Source: Acorus gramineus (Eukaryota > Streptophyta > Magnoliopsida > Acorales > Acoraceae). From it: a DNA stretch of 64,000 nt. Shown here in pieces: positions 23,680-33,649 of this stretch (within the stretch, counting starts at the first letter, position 1; each line of letters begins with the position of its first letter). The notes under the pieces are model-generated. The model was not told the DNA's origin and made no database searches. It was given only the letters and a program-made list of their open reading frames with translations. Where the stretch lies: assembly GCA_030737835.1 (NCBI GenBank), contig CM060853.1, forward strand, positions 22,440,895-22,504,894, given 5' to 3'. Made by a program: the position numbers and the translations under genes.

Positions 23680-25961
23680 CTGTCGATATTTTCGATGTCC
23701 AGAAAGAGCGTCATTACATTTAGTGATTTCTGCAATAATATCAGATGTGATACCAGGACGAATTCTCTTCCCATCTGGACCCAGCTCCTCAGCCTCCAAA
23801 GCTGCAAATACCAAAACCAAAAGAACTCTAAGATGAAAATCAAAGATATTAAGCAATATTAAGCAACTACAATATACATTGATTGAGCCTCCATTCCCAT
23901 TTCTGAGAGTGGCATTGGCATTAGAAGCAGCTGATGTGGGGATCTGTCTTGCTATGACACGGTCTGCAGCTTCACGCTGAACATAACCGCGGCCAAGTCA
24001 GCAGAAATTAATATTCCAACCTGAAGACACCAAAACCTAGCATTGTCATAAAGAATCCTGCCATTGACATAAGTGGGACAAAGGACAGTCAAAGGAAAAC
24101 ATAATGCAGATAAGACTATGAGAGACTAGTTGGGAGACTGAAGGTTCCACTCATCACATAAGTCAAAAAAACCTAGCATTTTCAGTGAAGGTACTAAAGT
24201 CAAAACCATGCTCACAAAAGGATAAAAGTTATCTGTTCTGAGAATTCTAGAGCTTTCTGATGCATGACCAATGGGATTTGTTGAAGATACAGACAACATC
24301 AACAAAGTAATCTCTAAAAGGTATCTTAATAGACTTACAGGATGATATTCAACAAACAAACTCAAAAGAGCAAGCTATTCTGAAGATAGAAGCCAGAAAA
24401 CACAAAGCCTGTGCCCAGTCTAACCCAGTTTCTAGAGTAACCACTCATTTTTCCACCTGTTATGACTTGTTTCTATTGTGACCAGTTGAAAAACCTAGAA
24501 AGACCCGTTCAGCAATGTAACATCTACAGTTATGACTCAGCCCTTCTCAAATACAAACATAATGATATCCAGGGTAAAATTTACAATGACAACAAAATAA
24601 ATCCATAGATGGATGCAATTGACAACAGTCACTACACAAATGAGGAATGGCATAAGGGTGGCAAGGATAGGATAACGAGTGGAAGGGATGCAATAGAAGT
24701 CTGTATATTGAACCAGTGGTGGCTAGAGAAGCATGAGACCCCAAGAATTTTCTTAGGAGACTAAATCATGAAATGTAAATAAAGTTATGAAAATTAACTG
24801 GTACAAAGCATAATTAAGATCTTGTCTAGCTGCACGCAATTCCTGCTCCATGGAAAAAGTGGACAGCATCAAAGCATCCCACCCCTGTGAGCAAATAAAA
24901 TAAGAAACATCAGTTACTTAAGCAAATACAAGCACGAGGCAAATGTTAACTTTAAAAACATTCAGTATAAAATGATATGACAAACTAGTGGACATTCTTA
25001 ATCAGTGGATGTCTTCTAGTAAGTGATGTAAATTTTTTAAATAGATATGATAGACTAAAACCACTCTTAGAGAAACTTAAAGGACTAGCTAATCATTCCA
25101 ATTATACAGAACTTAAATCTTATAACTATTGAGAAACCCAATTTTCGGCATTACTCCTTCGATACCTTATACTACTGCATTTCCATTGGTTTCCATCTCA
25201 GGTTTCATACATATCCCAATTTGATTATTATGGTGAAAAAAAGAATGGCCATATCATTACTCTAAACAAAGTTAGAGTGATTATTAATTGTATCTTGATG
25301 AATTCCTACATCACCTTCTCAATGGACTACTAATCAAGATAGGCATACTACAACCAAACAAAGAATATTCACAAGAGCGGAAAGAACATTAGATTGACAT
25401 ACATTGTGGAACATCCCAACCATCCTGGGGAGGCTCGCTGACTGTCCAGGCCTGGGATTTGCTGCCTTCACGCCAAAACAAGACACAAGGAAAATACAAT
25501 CACACGAATCCGTTGAAAAAAAAAAAAAAAAGACAATGAAAGAAATGAACAGTGATAACATGTACTGATTAAATTCACTGATTACCTTGGACTTATTGAC
25601 GGGCATTATATCATCCACAGTAAGTAATTCACCGGTGACAGGGCACTTCCCATACGCCTAATTTACAGATGAATTAATATCACTCGAATGGAAGACAGGG
25701 GAAAAAATACTGCTGTCTATTGATCATGAACCTAATTTTCATTTTTCTTTTCACATTCTGCTTGGTAACAATTTCAATTATCAATAATAAAAAAAAACAG
25801 ATTCACATACAATGTTGATGAAGAACCAAAACACTTGATAACAAGCGAGGCACATAAAGAGTTACCGAAATAAAATGTTCGACGAGTCGTCTCTCAAACA
25901 GAAGACCCGATTTCTTCGAACCACCGGCTCTTCCGGTGCTTCGCCGGAAACTTAAACACAT
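23680..25961 (-). pseudogene. PRP19: Truncated copy of PRP19/MAC3 (U-box splicing factor) lacking WD40 repeats
   Basis: Minus-strand exon-like blocks 25866-25961, 25586-25657, 25403-25465, 24798-24884, about 23880-23976 and 23680-23801 encode the N-terminal third of PRP19: U-box (KKSGLLFERRLVEHFIS, then YGKCPVTGELLTVDDIMP), a following NPRPGQSASLPRM block, coiled-coil start (GWDALMLSTFSMEQELRAAR) and GPDGKRIRPGITSDIIAEIT. PRP19 is an E3 ligase and core of the NineteenKomplex in pre-mRNA splicing, about 520 aa with C-terminal WD40 repeats. None of the WD40 region follows below 23650. Introns are kept, so this is a DNA-level duplicate, not a retrocopy. The donor after CYALYQ-like exon 4 is lost (CAG then TTAATT), and the coiled coil lacks about 20 residues between RVIAR and QIP. 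The start of the U-box is read in a shifted frame. Confidence 0.8.
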
Positions 25962-26102
25962 TCACAGAAGTGACAAAGTCGTATGAAAGATTACAAGCCC
26001 TAGATTCACAGGTAGATGAGGAGAGGCGGAGAGACGTTTCAATATTACATGCAGCTTTTTCAAATTTTTATTGGTCTTGCCATTTGGACATGTTTGCTGG
26101 AC

Positions 26103-26741
26103 GGGGGCGGTTATTTTAACCCTATCAACTCTTCCACCCACCTCTTAAATTTTTTTATTTATTTTTTGTGTGATTTTTAACCCACCCCATCAACGTCGCC
26201 AACTAACAAATACCCCTCGATCTGTTTCTCGAGAGAACCCGCCTCCCCTAACTCTCCCTGCAACGTCTTGCCGTCGCCTCCATCTTCAACAACCTCCGCT
26301 CCTCCTCCTCCTCCCCCGTCTGCCGCGACGCCGTCCCCGCTGCCTCCTCTCTACCTCCCTCTTCGTTGTCGATTAGGTGGCTCGAGAGCTCTGTCGCCTC
26401 CATCTTCAACAACCTCCGCTCCTCCTCCTCTCCCGTCGACGGCACCGCCGTCTACCGCTGCCTCCTCTCCACCACCCCCCCCCGGTCGTTGATCAGACGA
26501 CCCGAGAGCTCTGCTGCCTTATCGAGGAGGGACACGCCACCTTCGACGTCTCATACAGACTTGTTGCACTTCAGTCCGCTCTTGACGGCTGTGATCGCCA
26601 CTCCGTACCACGCTTTCGTGAGCGACCTCTCGTGGATGCCTCGCTAGTTGAGGGTGGGTTAGGATCACAAAGATAAAGAAACAAAAAAAAAATTATAAGA
26701 GGTGGGTGAAGGAGTTGATGGGGTTGAAATAACCGCCCCCT
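26103..26741. mobile_element. Inverted-repeat element (hAT-like) carrying GC-rich captured sequence
   Basis: The arms begin GGGGGCGGTTATTTTAACCC on the left and, on the reverse strand of the right end, GGGGGCGGTTATTTCAACCC; they match for about 60 bases. The flanks TGCTGGAC (26095-26102) and TGCCGGAC (26742-26749) form an 8-bp target-site duplication with one mismatch, as expected for hAT elements. The interior (about 26190-26650) is GC-rich and codon-like, with a 120-bp direct repeat (GTCGCCTCCATCTTCAACAA at 26273 and 26393). No transposase. The captured sequence could come from a plant gene but I do not recognise it. Confidence 0.65.
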
Positions 26742-26774
26742 TGCCGGACACACGGTAGGCATGATGTTAATTTC

Positions 26775-28094
26775 GGTAGGGAACAATGCATATAACCACC
26801 TCAAAGTTTATCCATATTCAAATAGCCCTCTCATTTTTTAAAAAATCCATAAAACCCCCTCTAACATAATGGCTAATCTATATACCCCCTTCTGTTACTT
26901 CTATGTAACTGCTCCATGGTTAATTTAACCCTAGAAGATGAAATGACAAAAATGCCCTCACTATCAACAAAGAAAAATATGTCATGCCTCATCTGTTTGC
27001 GTTGAAGGCGCTCGCGAGAAACTACTTGTGCGTGGCCTGCGAGGGGGAGGGGGAGGGGGAGGGGGTGATGAGGGAGTGGCAGAGTTGTTGGATTCCCAAG
27101 GCGAAGATGACGCCGACGGATGTGGTGGAGGTGTTTATGGGATGCAATGATGATGCGGAGATGGGGATGAGGAGGGTTGTGGGGGTGATGAAAATGAGGA
27201 TTGGGATTGAAGAGGAGGAGGGTTCAAGCAAAATAGTGTGTGTATAATGAGAGGAAGAGGGAATGATAACTGGATGTTTGTGAGGGAGAACTTTTGGATT
27301 TATAGTTTGGGTTATTATTAAGAGTTTCTCATTGAAAGGATGTGATTTTGATTTTCTTGCACCTCCCTCTCCATCTCCAACTGACTCCTCCACGCCTCCC
27401 CCGACACATCCTTCACCTGTTCGACGAAATGCCCCACTAAAACACCTTCTCCCACAACACACTCATTGACTTCTTCTTCACCTATGACGTCTTCGCCTTC
27501 ACCACCACCCCCTCCAAAGACTCCTCGTACAACGCAATCATCTTAGGACTTGTGCTCGCCGGCCGTGTGGACCTCGCGTAGACATACTTCGATGCGATGC
27601 CCCACAAGGACGTCTCGGCGTAGACCCGCGTCATTCACCGATGCGTTCGCTGTGGGAGGCCCAAAGAGGCTTTGAAGCTCTTCAAGCGAATGCACGCGGA
27701 GAGGGCGCGCGACAACGATGATTTTGTGCTTGCGACGGTTGCGCGCGCGCGCGCGTGCGTGGATTTGGGTGGCATTCGATATGGGCGGTAGGTTCACGCG
27801 TGGATTCAGCCAGTTCTCGACGTGGAGGCAATGCATGGAAGTGGGAGGAGGGCATATTTGTCATGTGGAGGGGTTTTTTTTTTCCTTAAAACTTTTGGGG
27901 GTTACATGTATATATATTTTCGGGGTAATGCTAAGTAACATAATATTTCTAAAAAATTAACGTAAAATCAATTGAAGGGGACATTTGCTTAACCAGAGAA
28001 ACTTTGAGGGGGTTATATGAATTTAAAAAAAAAAACAGGGGGAGGTATGGATATTAGCTAACTTTTAAGGGGTTATATACATTTTTCTTTTTTC
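26775..28094. mobile_element. Pack-MULE-like element carrying a PPR gene fragment
   Basis: The left end (CAATGCATATAACCACCTCA) is mirrored at the right end (GGGGTTATATACATTTTTC). Inner blocks are also mirrored: ATGACAAAAATGCCCTC on the left against GGGCATATTTGTCATG on the right. GTTAAT lies on both outer flanks (26766-26771 and 28095-28100); only part of a 9-bp duplication is conserved. The terminal ATATAACCCC motifs resemble family A at 9202 and 42704. Between the arms are about 850 bases of GC-rich sequence including a decayed PPR gene. No transposase seen, so it is non-autonomous. Confidence 0.6.
27355..27835 (+). pseudogene. Pentatricopeptide-repeat (PPR) gene fragment, captured and decayed
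   Basis: One plus-strand frame reads LFDEMPH, a stop, NTFSHNTLIDFF, then SSYNAIILGLVLAGRVDLA, a stop, TYFDAMPHKDVSA, a stop, TRVIHRCVRCGRPKEALKLF and GGIRYGR, a stop, VHAWI. This is the repeat pattern of PLS-class PPR proteins, which bind organellar RNA. Stops lie at 27438, 27579, 27621 and 27789, all in the same frame. A GCGCGC microsatellite near 27740 adds a little extra sequence. No start codon, organelle-targeting region or end is present. Confidence 0.75.
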
Positions 28095-28109
28095 GTTAAT
28101 CACATTTTA

Positions 28110-28460
28110 TTTATGTCGGGAGGATAAAAATATTATCATATCTCTTAAAAAATTGTCTCATCTAATCTAATTCTATTAAACACATTCTGAATACAAATCA
28201 CTTATACCATATCATACTTATCCCTCTTACTTATTCACAAACACAAATAATTTATGTACAAGTATAATTCTCATTAAAAAAATCATAAACTCTTATTTAT
28301 TTTTTACCTATAATTTATATTTGTTTTATATAATATCATTTTATATTTTTTAATGAGAACAAATAAAAAATTGTCAAATTAAACAATAATATTTTTGAAT
28401 GGATAGTTGTTTATCTCAGTATAGCAATTGAGAATGAATAATTCTACACATCTCAAATGA
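28110..28460. mobile_element. Diverged partial copy of non-autonomous element family B
   Basis: The order of short blocks (GGATAAAAATA, AATCATAAACTCTTATTTAT, AATGAGAACAA, and GTTTATCTCAGTATAGCAAT near the right end) follows the element at 49230-49700 in the same orientation. It is shorter and diverged. Its left side adjoins the Pack-MULE-like element at 28094. Confidence 0.5.
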
Positions 28461-29216
28461 GAGGGTGATGTATCATGTTTTTTGAGAGATTTTGACTCAA
28501 GACACCTGCAACCTGGGGGTAGCCAAATTACTATTTTTTGGTGAGTTATCTCTCCCTTATTTATATAACGTGTCTTGTTGAATTAAAAAAGGAGTTCATT
28601 TTGATGGAATATGTGTTGTACCCCGATACAATAGATGATAGTTTAATATTTTAAATTCTTACTCATATTTTTTTCTTGACTATTCACATATTTTTATAGC
28701 GTCATCAGTACATATCCTAATGCATGCATGACTCGATGATTATATAATCTAACAATCTGTTTTGAAGGCATGCAAGAGGTTGTTTTTCTTTCTTTTTTAT
28801 TCCCTATTCCCTCTCTTTTACCCCTTGTCATTCTCCTCATTCCACAATGTTTTTTTTATATATATAGGAAATCCCACCAGAGGCGGTTGCATAAATAATT
28901 GGGTCCAATACTCATAGACAGAGCTCAAAAGAGCCAATATTTTTCTTATCTTATACTTGAGATGGTTACAATAGGAATTAAACATTCGATCTCCAATGAA
29001 AGAAGGATGCACTCCAATCTCCATCTTGAACATTGTTTGGGAGAAAGAAAAACTCCCATGGTTCCATGAGTTAGGTTTTGATCCATCGCCTGCCTATTCC
29101 ATGAGCTGAGTTTTGAACTATTATTGCATGTGGTGGATTCATGGGGGTTCATCTAACTTTATAATCCTTTATAATAATTATAAATTTTAAAAATCCCGCC
29201 TTATGTCCACAACAAA
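28461..29216. other. Intergenic, upstream of the tRNA gene
   Basis: AT-rich sequence with no gene recognised. CAA triplets at 29209-29214, just before the tRNA, are typical of plant tRNA transcription starts. Confidence 0.5.
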
Positions 29217-29288
29217 GCTTCCGTAGCATAGTGGTAGTGCGTTCGCTTCGTAAGCGAAAGGTCGCGAGTTCGATCCTCGCCGGGAGCT
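29217..29288 (+). tRNA. tRNA-Thr(CGU): tRNA-Thr (anticodon CGU)
   Basis: 72 bases fold as a complete cloverleaf. The acceptor stem GCTTCCG pairs with CGGGAGC (one T-G pair). The anticodon stem TTCGC/GCGAA encloses loop TTCGTAA with anticodon CGT, reading threonine codon ACG. The T arm GCGAG-TTCGATC-CTCGC is perfect. A-box (TAGCATAGTGG) and B-box (GTTCGATCC) promoter motifs are present. No intron, and CCA is not encoded, as in nuclear genes. A T6 run follows at 29307. Confidence 0.95.
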
Positions 29289-29306
29289 CATTCATCATTT
29301 GATTGA

Positions 29307-29312
29307 TTTTTT
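29307..29312 (+). terminator. Pol III terminator of tRNA-Thr
   Basis: A run of six T 19 bases after the tRNA end, the usual RNA polymerase III stop signal. Confidence 0.75.
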
Positions 29313-32300
29313 ACTTCTTCTTCAATTTTTAGATTTATCGTTCTATTTATCAAACAGTCTCATAAACGGAAACAAATCCGATCCCATAATCGTTTACATC
29401 TCTTTCTCCCGTTGTGCATTCATAGAATTTTTTTTGTCTCATTAGGACTTCGTTTAGGTTTTTTATTTATTTTTTCTGAATTCTAATTGAAGTAGGTCGA
29501 CAATGGTCAAAGGTTGCACACGTTTTTTTTTTTTCTGGATTCTAACAAGATATATTGTATTGTATTTGAGATTGTAAATGAAACTGAGTCTTATAATGCT
29601 CTTTTAAAAAATTCTCTTGTGTATTAGGTTTTAAATTAAGAAGGTTGTTTTCAAAAATTGAGTTTGGATTTTTAAGAGATTTTTTTTTTTTTTTTTGTAA
29701 GAATTGTACTTAGGCGATGTTTATACATGAGTTTGAGTAACTTTTCAAAATTTTATTTTTACAAATCATATATAATCTAAACTCATTTTGCAAACAATAT
29801 CAGCCCATCCTAACTTTTAAAAAGAATAAAAAATAGTTTTTAGTTATAAAAAAAAATAATTTCTTAAGAATCTAATAAAAATATGCTTTTTGAAAAATCT
29901 GCATTAAATAAAAAAAATTGTTTTTCATCTCCCAGTAGAGTTTTAAAAACTGCCTTTTACTTATGAAAAAAATAGCTTTAGTCGATAGAAATATGTTTAC
30001 TAAAAAATTATTATAAAAAGCTGTTTTAAATGAGAAGTTGTTTTTATAATTGTTTTCATACAGAGAAGTTGTCCAACATTATCCATTGGGAGTTCAGAGA
30101 TGGATCTTCTATATGTGTTTAGCGGAATCTAGTTAGGTCTAACAGGCATTAGACAATTTGATTGTCTAACGTATTCATGACCGTCTGATCTTCTCACTTT
30201 ATTATGATTAAAATATTTTATAAGATTTTAAAATGAAACTTAGAATGCAACTAATTTTAAAACCTTCCTTTTTAAGATTCAATTAATTTGTGTATCTTAA
30301 AATTATAAGATCGGATGGTCACGAATACGTTGAACGATCAAATTGTCCAACGTTTATTGGACCTAACCCGATCCGTTTAGCAGTCTAAAAAAAGAAAATT
30401 AAAAAAATGAAAGGTGAAATAGTTACGTGATGTGGCCCAACTTAAATAAATTTTAACAAACCATTCCTGTTAAATTTACTTAAAAGATTTTTAAAACGAC
30501 GTATTGAACAAATAGAAAACTCTATTAAAAAAATCTAGTTGTTCAATAAATTTAGTTTGTAGTCCTACTACAAAGCACAAATGTAACATAGTAAACCGTG
30601 ATACAGATTTTACAAATGTAGTATGATAGATATGAAACAATGAGTCTTATTTTGGTAATGAACCAGCGAAACGTATGCATAATTATGTTTTATGAATAAT
30701 GTTATACATACAAATTTTTTTTTCAGTCTCATTTTGAGTCCCTACTAATTTTGATATTTTCAATAATATATACTTTATTTAATAATATATACATGTGCAT
30801 TTTTGTAAAACATGGAATATATATTTAAGTGAATTATATAGATTCATTTATAAATTTTTTTAATAAGATATATATACGAGTATAAACCGTTAACGAGAAA
30901 TATAAAATTAAAAATAAGACTATAAAAAATATTGTACAACACCAATTTTTATGCACATCCACATTTGATAGAAAAACACACCTTCAGAATGGATTTAACA
31001 ATAAAGGAAAACAAATTAGTGTGTTTTTTTTGGTATTACATATACAACAATCTTAATCTCCTCTACTGTGGTTTTGAACTCTTTTAATTGATTACCCTTC
31101 GAATCTGAAGAGAAAAAACAAACTTATGTATATCTTTCACCACTTAAAATGGAACAAACGTACCCATACGATATACGTTTGGATGATTCAATATTATTCA
31201 ACCTCATCGAAGGGGGAAGGACAAAATCAGTACGGCTTCTGTTATGTGCGAGATCTGCGACATTTGTAACCGGCCGACAACCCAAATTCCCTAAAGCAAG
31301 GCATAGATGCTTCACTATACATGTGCAGATTTTACATGAAAATCCATAAAAGCCATAGACACCATCTCTAACCAGAATATATTTTTTTCTTGACAGTAGA
31401 ACAACATAATATCATGTTCTTCTTAAGTGGATCGGATTTTATTGTCTGCATAGATTTGGAAACACATCCGACCCAACGAATTCTTTCCGTGTTTGGAAGC
31501 CTCTCTGGAAGAGAATTTGTTTCTTTGATGATATGGTCCAACCTAAACAAGGGTGACTCTGAATCTTGATATATACATATAGAGGAGGAGAGACAACATC
31601 ATATCTTGCATGGATTCCTTAGACAAGACGTGACGGGCTGGCGTTGGAGGGCATGCAATATGTAGGAAAGCATAGATTCGGATGTATGTGTGAATGGGTA
31701 ACAAAAGGGACCATTGTTTTGGAGGAGTGACTGGTTTGGGAGAGTTTGCATGTGTCAGACTTTAGTTTGCTCATGGAGTGTGGAGGGGGTGTGTGTGCCT
31801 TTGTGGATTCTTTGTTAGGGTCACTTCATATTCACTTGGTTGGGGACTTTGGGAGGGGTTTGAATGAACTTTTCAAAGGTTTAGATACTTAATGGCTTTA
31901 TTGGGAGATTGATGGGCATTGGGTCTCTATTTTTTTTTCTTTTTGAAGATGTACCGTGTACGAATGGAAAGTTTTGGTGAAGTTGCCTTGGATCTCTAGC
32001 TTTTTGGAGCTTGAAGTCTCTCTTGTTTATTTGCGTGATTAGGTTGATTTTCCATGGCTAGCGCTTGGAAAATTTAGTGATTTCTATCACGCATGAAATG
32101 TGATTGATGTAATGATGGCACATGAAAAAAATAAAAGAATAATTAAGCTTTTTTAAACTCATATTTCATGTCATGCCGTTCAGGACACATGAAGAAGAGC
32201 TCATTTGACCTATATTATTACTTCACAGATGATATCAATTTCAAATCATAGTGATTAAATGATTGCAGTGTATAGCTAAATAAATAAACCCAAATAAAGA

Positions 32301-33186
32301 GTTGATACACTCTGACAATTTTGCAGTCTTTACACTATCATATTGAATGAGAGTTCTATCATAGTGTATAACGTAAATTGTTTTATCATTTTTCAATGCG
32401 AAGAAAATACACTCATGTGTCTTAATATATATTTTATTTCTTATAACTGTATGCATTTTAGTGAGGGAGTATATAATTTTTTTGAAAAGAAAACTAGTGT
32501 GGACTGTAATTGGGTTGCAATGAGGGGTTGGACATTTCATTTTCCATCCCTGATAATAATATGATATGGTATAGTATGGTGCAAGTTCGATGGGCCAGAT
32601 TTATTTGCACTTAATTTGCTATTACCCTGGTGATCTCAAATAATAAAAGGCGTTGTTAAACTTAGTTTTTTTTTTTTTACAGTCCCAGATATAGTCTTAT
32701 ATACTTTATTAGAAATCTAGTGAAATTATATATAACATTTTCACAATTTCTATTTTTTTTTAAAAAAAATGATGCTCCTAAGCTCCTTAATCAAAATTTA
32801 AAAAGTCAGCCACGGAAATCCATGTTTAATACCTCCAAGCAAAGAAGTGAGTGAAGCGAATGTTCAAAATTTTCTTAATAATTTATTAGTTTAGACTTTT
32901 GAGTCAAAATAAAATATCATCAACCAAAAAGGACGTGTACTACGTACTATCATATAAAAAGGTGATGTAACCCACATTTAACACGAGCTTAATATTATAT
33001 AATCGTAAATATAAGCAACACCAGGTGAAAAAAAATCTCGGGAGAAGCGCCCGCAGACGGGGCCTGGTCTCGGGGCCGTTTGAAACCCGAAACTAACGAA
33101 CCCGACCCCACCATTTAAAGAAAATCACATCAACCAACTTTAATTAAACTTACCCAAATTAACCACTGCCACGTCATCATCCTTCA
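29313..33186. other. Intergenic region between tRNA-Thr and the CCT gene
   Basis: AT-rich, with many A and T tracts. One clear MITE (30124-30374) is listed separately. The GT-rich stretch at 31620-31990 has broken frames and may be an old retroelement, but I see no diagnostic motif. GC rises from about 33030 toward the CCT gene promoter. Confidence 0.5.
30124..30374. mobile_element. MITE with about 70-bp terminal inverted repeats
   Basis: The left arm (from GGAATCTAGTTAGGTC to CCGTCTGATCTT) is matched by the reverse complement of the right arm (GGATCGGGTTAGGTC to CCATCCGATCTT) with few mismatches. GTTTAGC flanks both sides (30117-30123 and 30375-30381), giving a 7-bp or slightly longer target-site duplication. 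The AT-rich core of about 110 bases is non-coding. Superfamily uncertain. Confidence 0.75.
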
Positions 33187-33301
33187 CACGTGCCAATCCC
33201 TTCCCCCAGTTCCCCCTCGTGCACGCTAGACATTCCTAGTGGTTTCCCGCGCTATTCGGAATTAGGCCGCACGTGTCCCCGCACGTGCGGATTCGCACGT
33301 G
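33187..33301 (+). promoter_or_regulatory. Cluster of four G-boxes upstream of the CCT-motif gene
   Basis: CACGTG occurs at 33187-33192, 33270-33275, 33282-33287 and 33296-33301. A CACGTC lies just before, near 33170, and a CACGTA at about 33394. G-boxes bind bZIP and bHLH factors (HY5, PIFs, ABF) and link genes to light, clock or ABA. The cluster lies 135-250 bases upstream of the TATA box, a normal place for a plant proximal promoter. Confidence 0.7.
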
Positions 33302-33433
33302 CGCAATGGAGAATAATATGGGTTTCACTGTCCGGTGCCCGCGTTTTTAACTACTTAACAAGAATTGATTTGTTGGGCTCAATGGGTTGGTGCCACGTAG
33401 ATGGAATGCGATGGTTAGTGCGGTTCGCGGGTG

Positions 33434-33440
33434 TATATAA
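33434..33440 (+). promoter_or_regulatory. TATA box of the CCT-motif gene
   Basis: TATATAA in a GC-richer setting, about 210 bases before the ATG at 33650. A CT-rich start region (CTCTCTCTTTC) follows at about 33472-33482. Confidence 0.6.
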
Positions 33441-33649
33441 TGAGACAACCCGAGTCCCTTGTCAATCCCGAGCTCTCTCTTTCTATTTATATACAGAGAC
33501 AATAGAAGAAGATTAATATGTTTTAAAAGAGAATTTTTTTTTATGTATAGATGAATTTTGGGTAGGATTTGTTTATATATATTTTTTGGTATTGAAAGTT
33601 TAAATAACTTTTTGAAGATCAAGGAAGGACAAAGACATTGGAGAAGAAA

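Noticed and set aside
26377-26676. 99-codon Leu/Arg-rich frame as a functional gene
   Set aside because: Inside an inverted-repeat element; several overlapping frames are open because of GC-rich repeats, with no start context or known domain.
26984-27247. 87-codon frame with a GEGEGE tract
   Set aside because: Overlaps the left arm of the Pack-MULE-like element and a GGGGGA simple repeat; no recognisable domain.
31620-32100. Possible LINE remnant or gene
   Set aside because: GT-rich composition looks like old retroelement sequence, but I found no diagnostic motif, tail or duplication.
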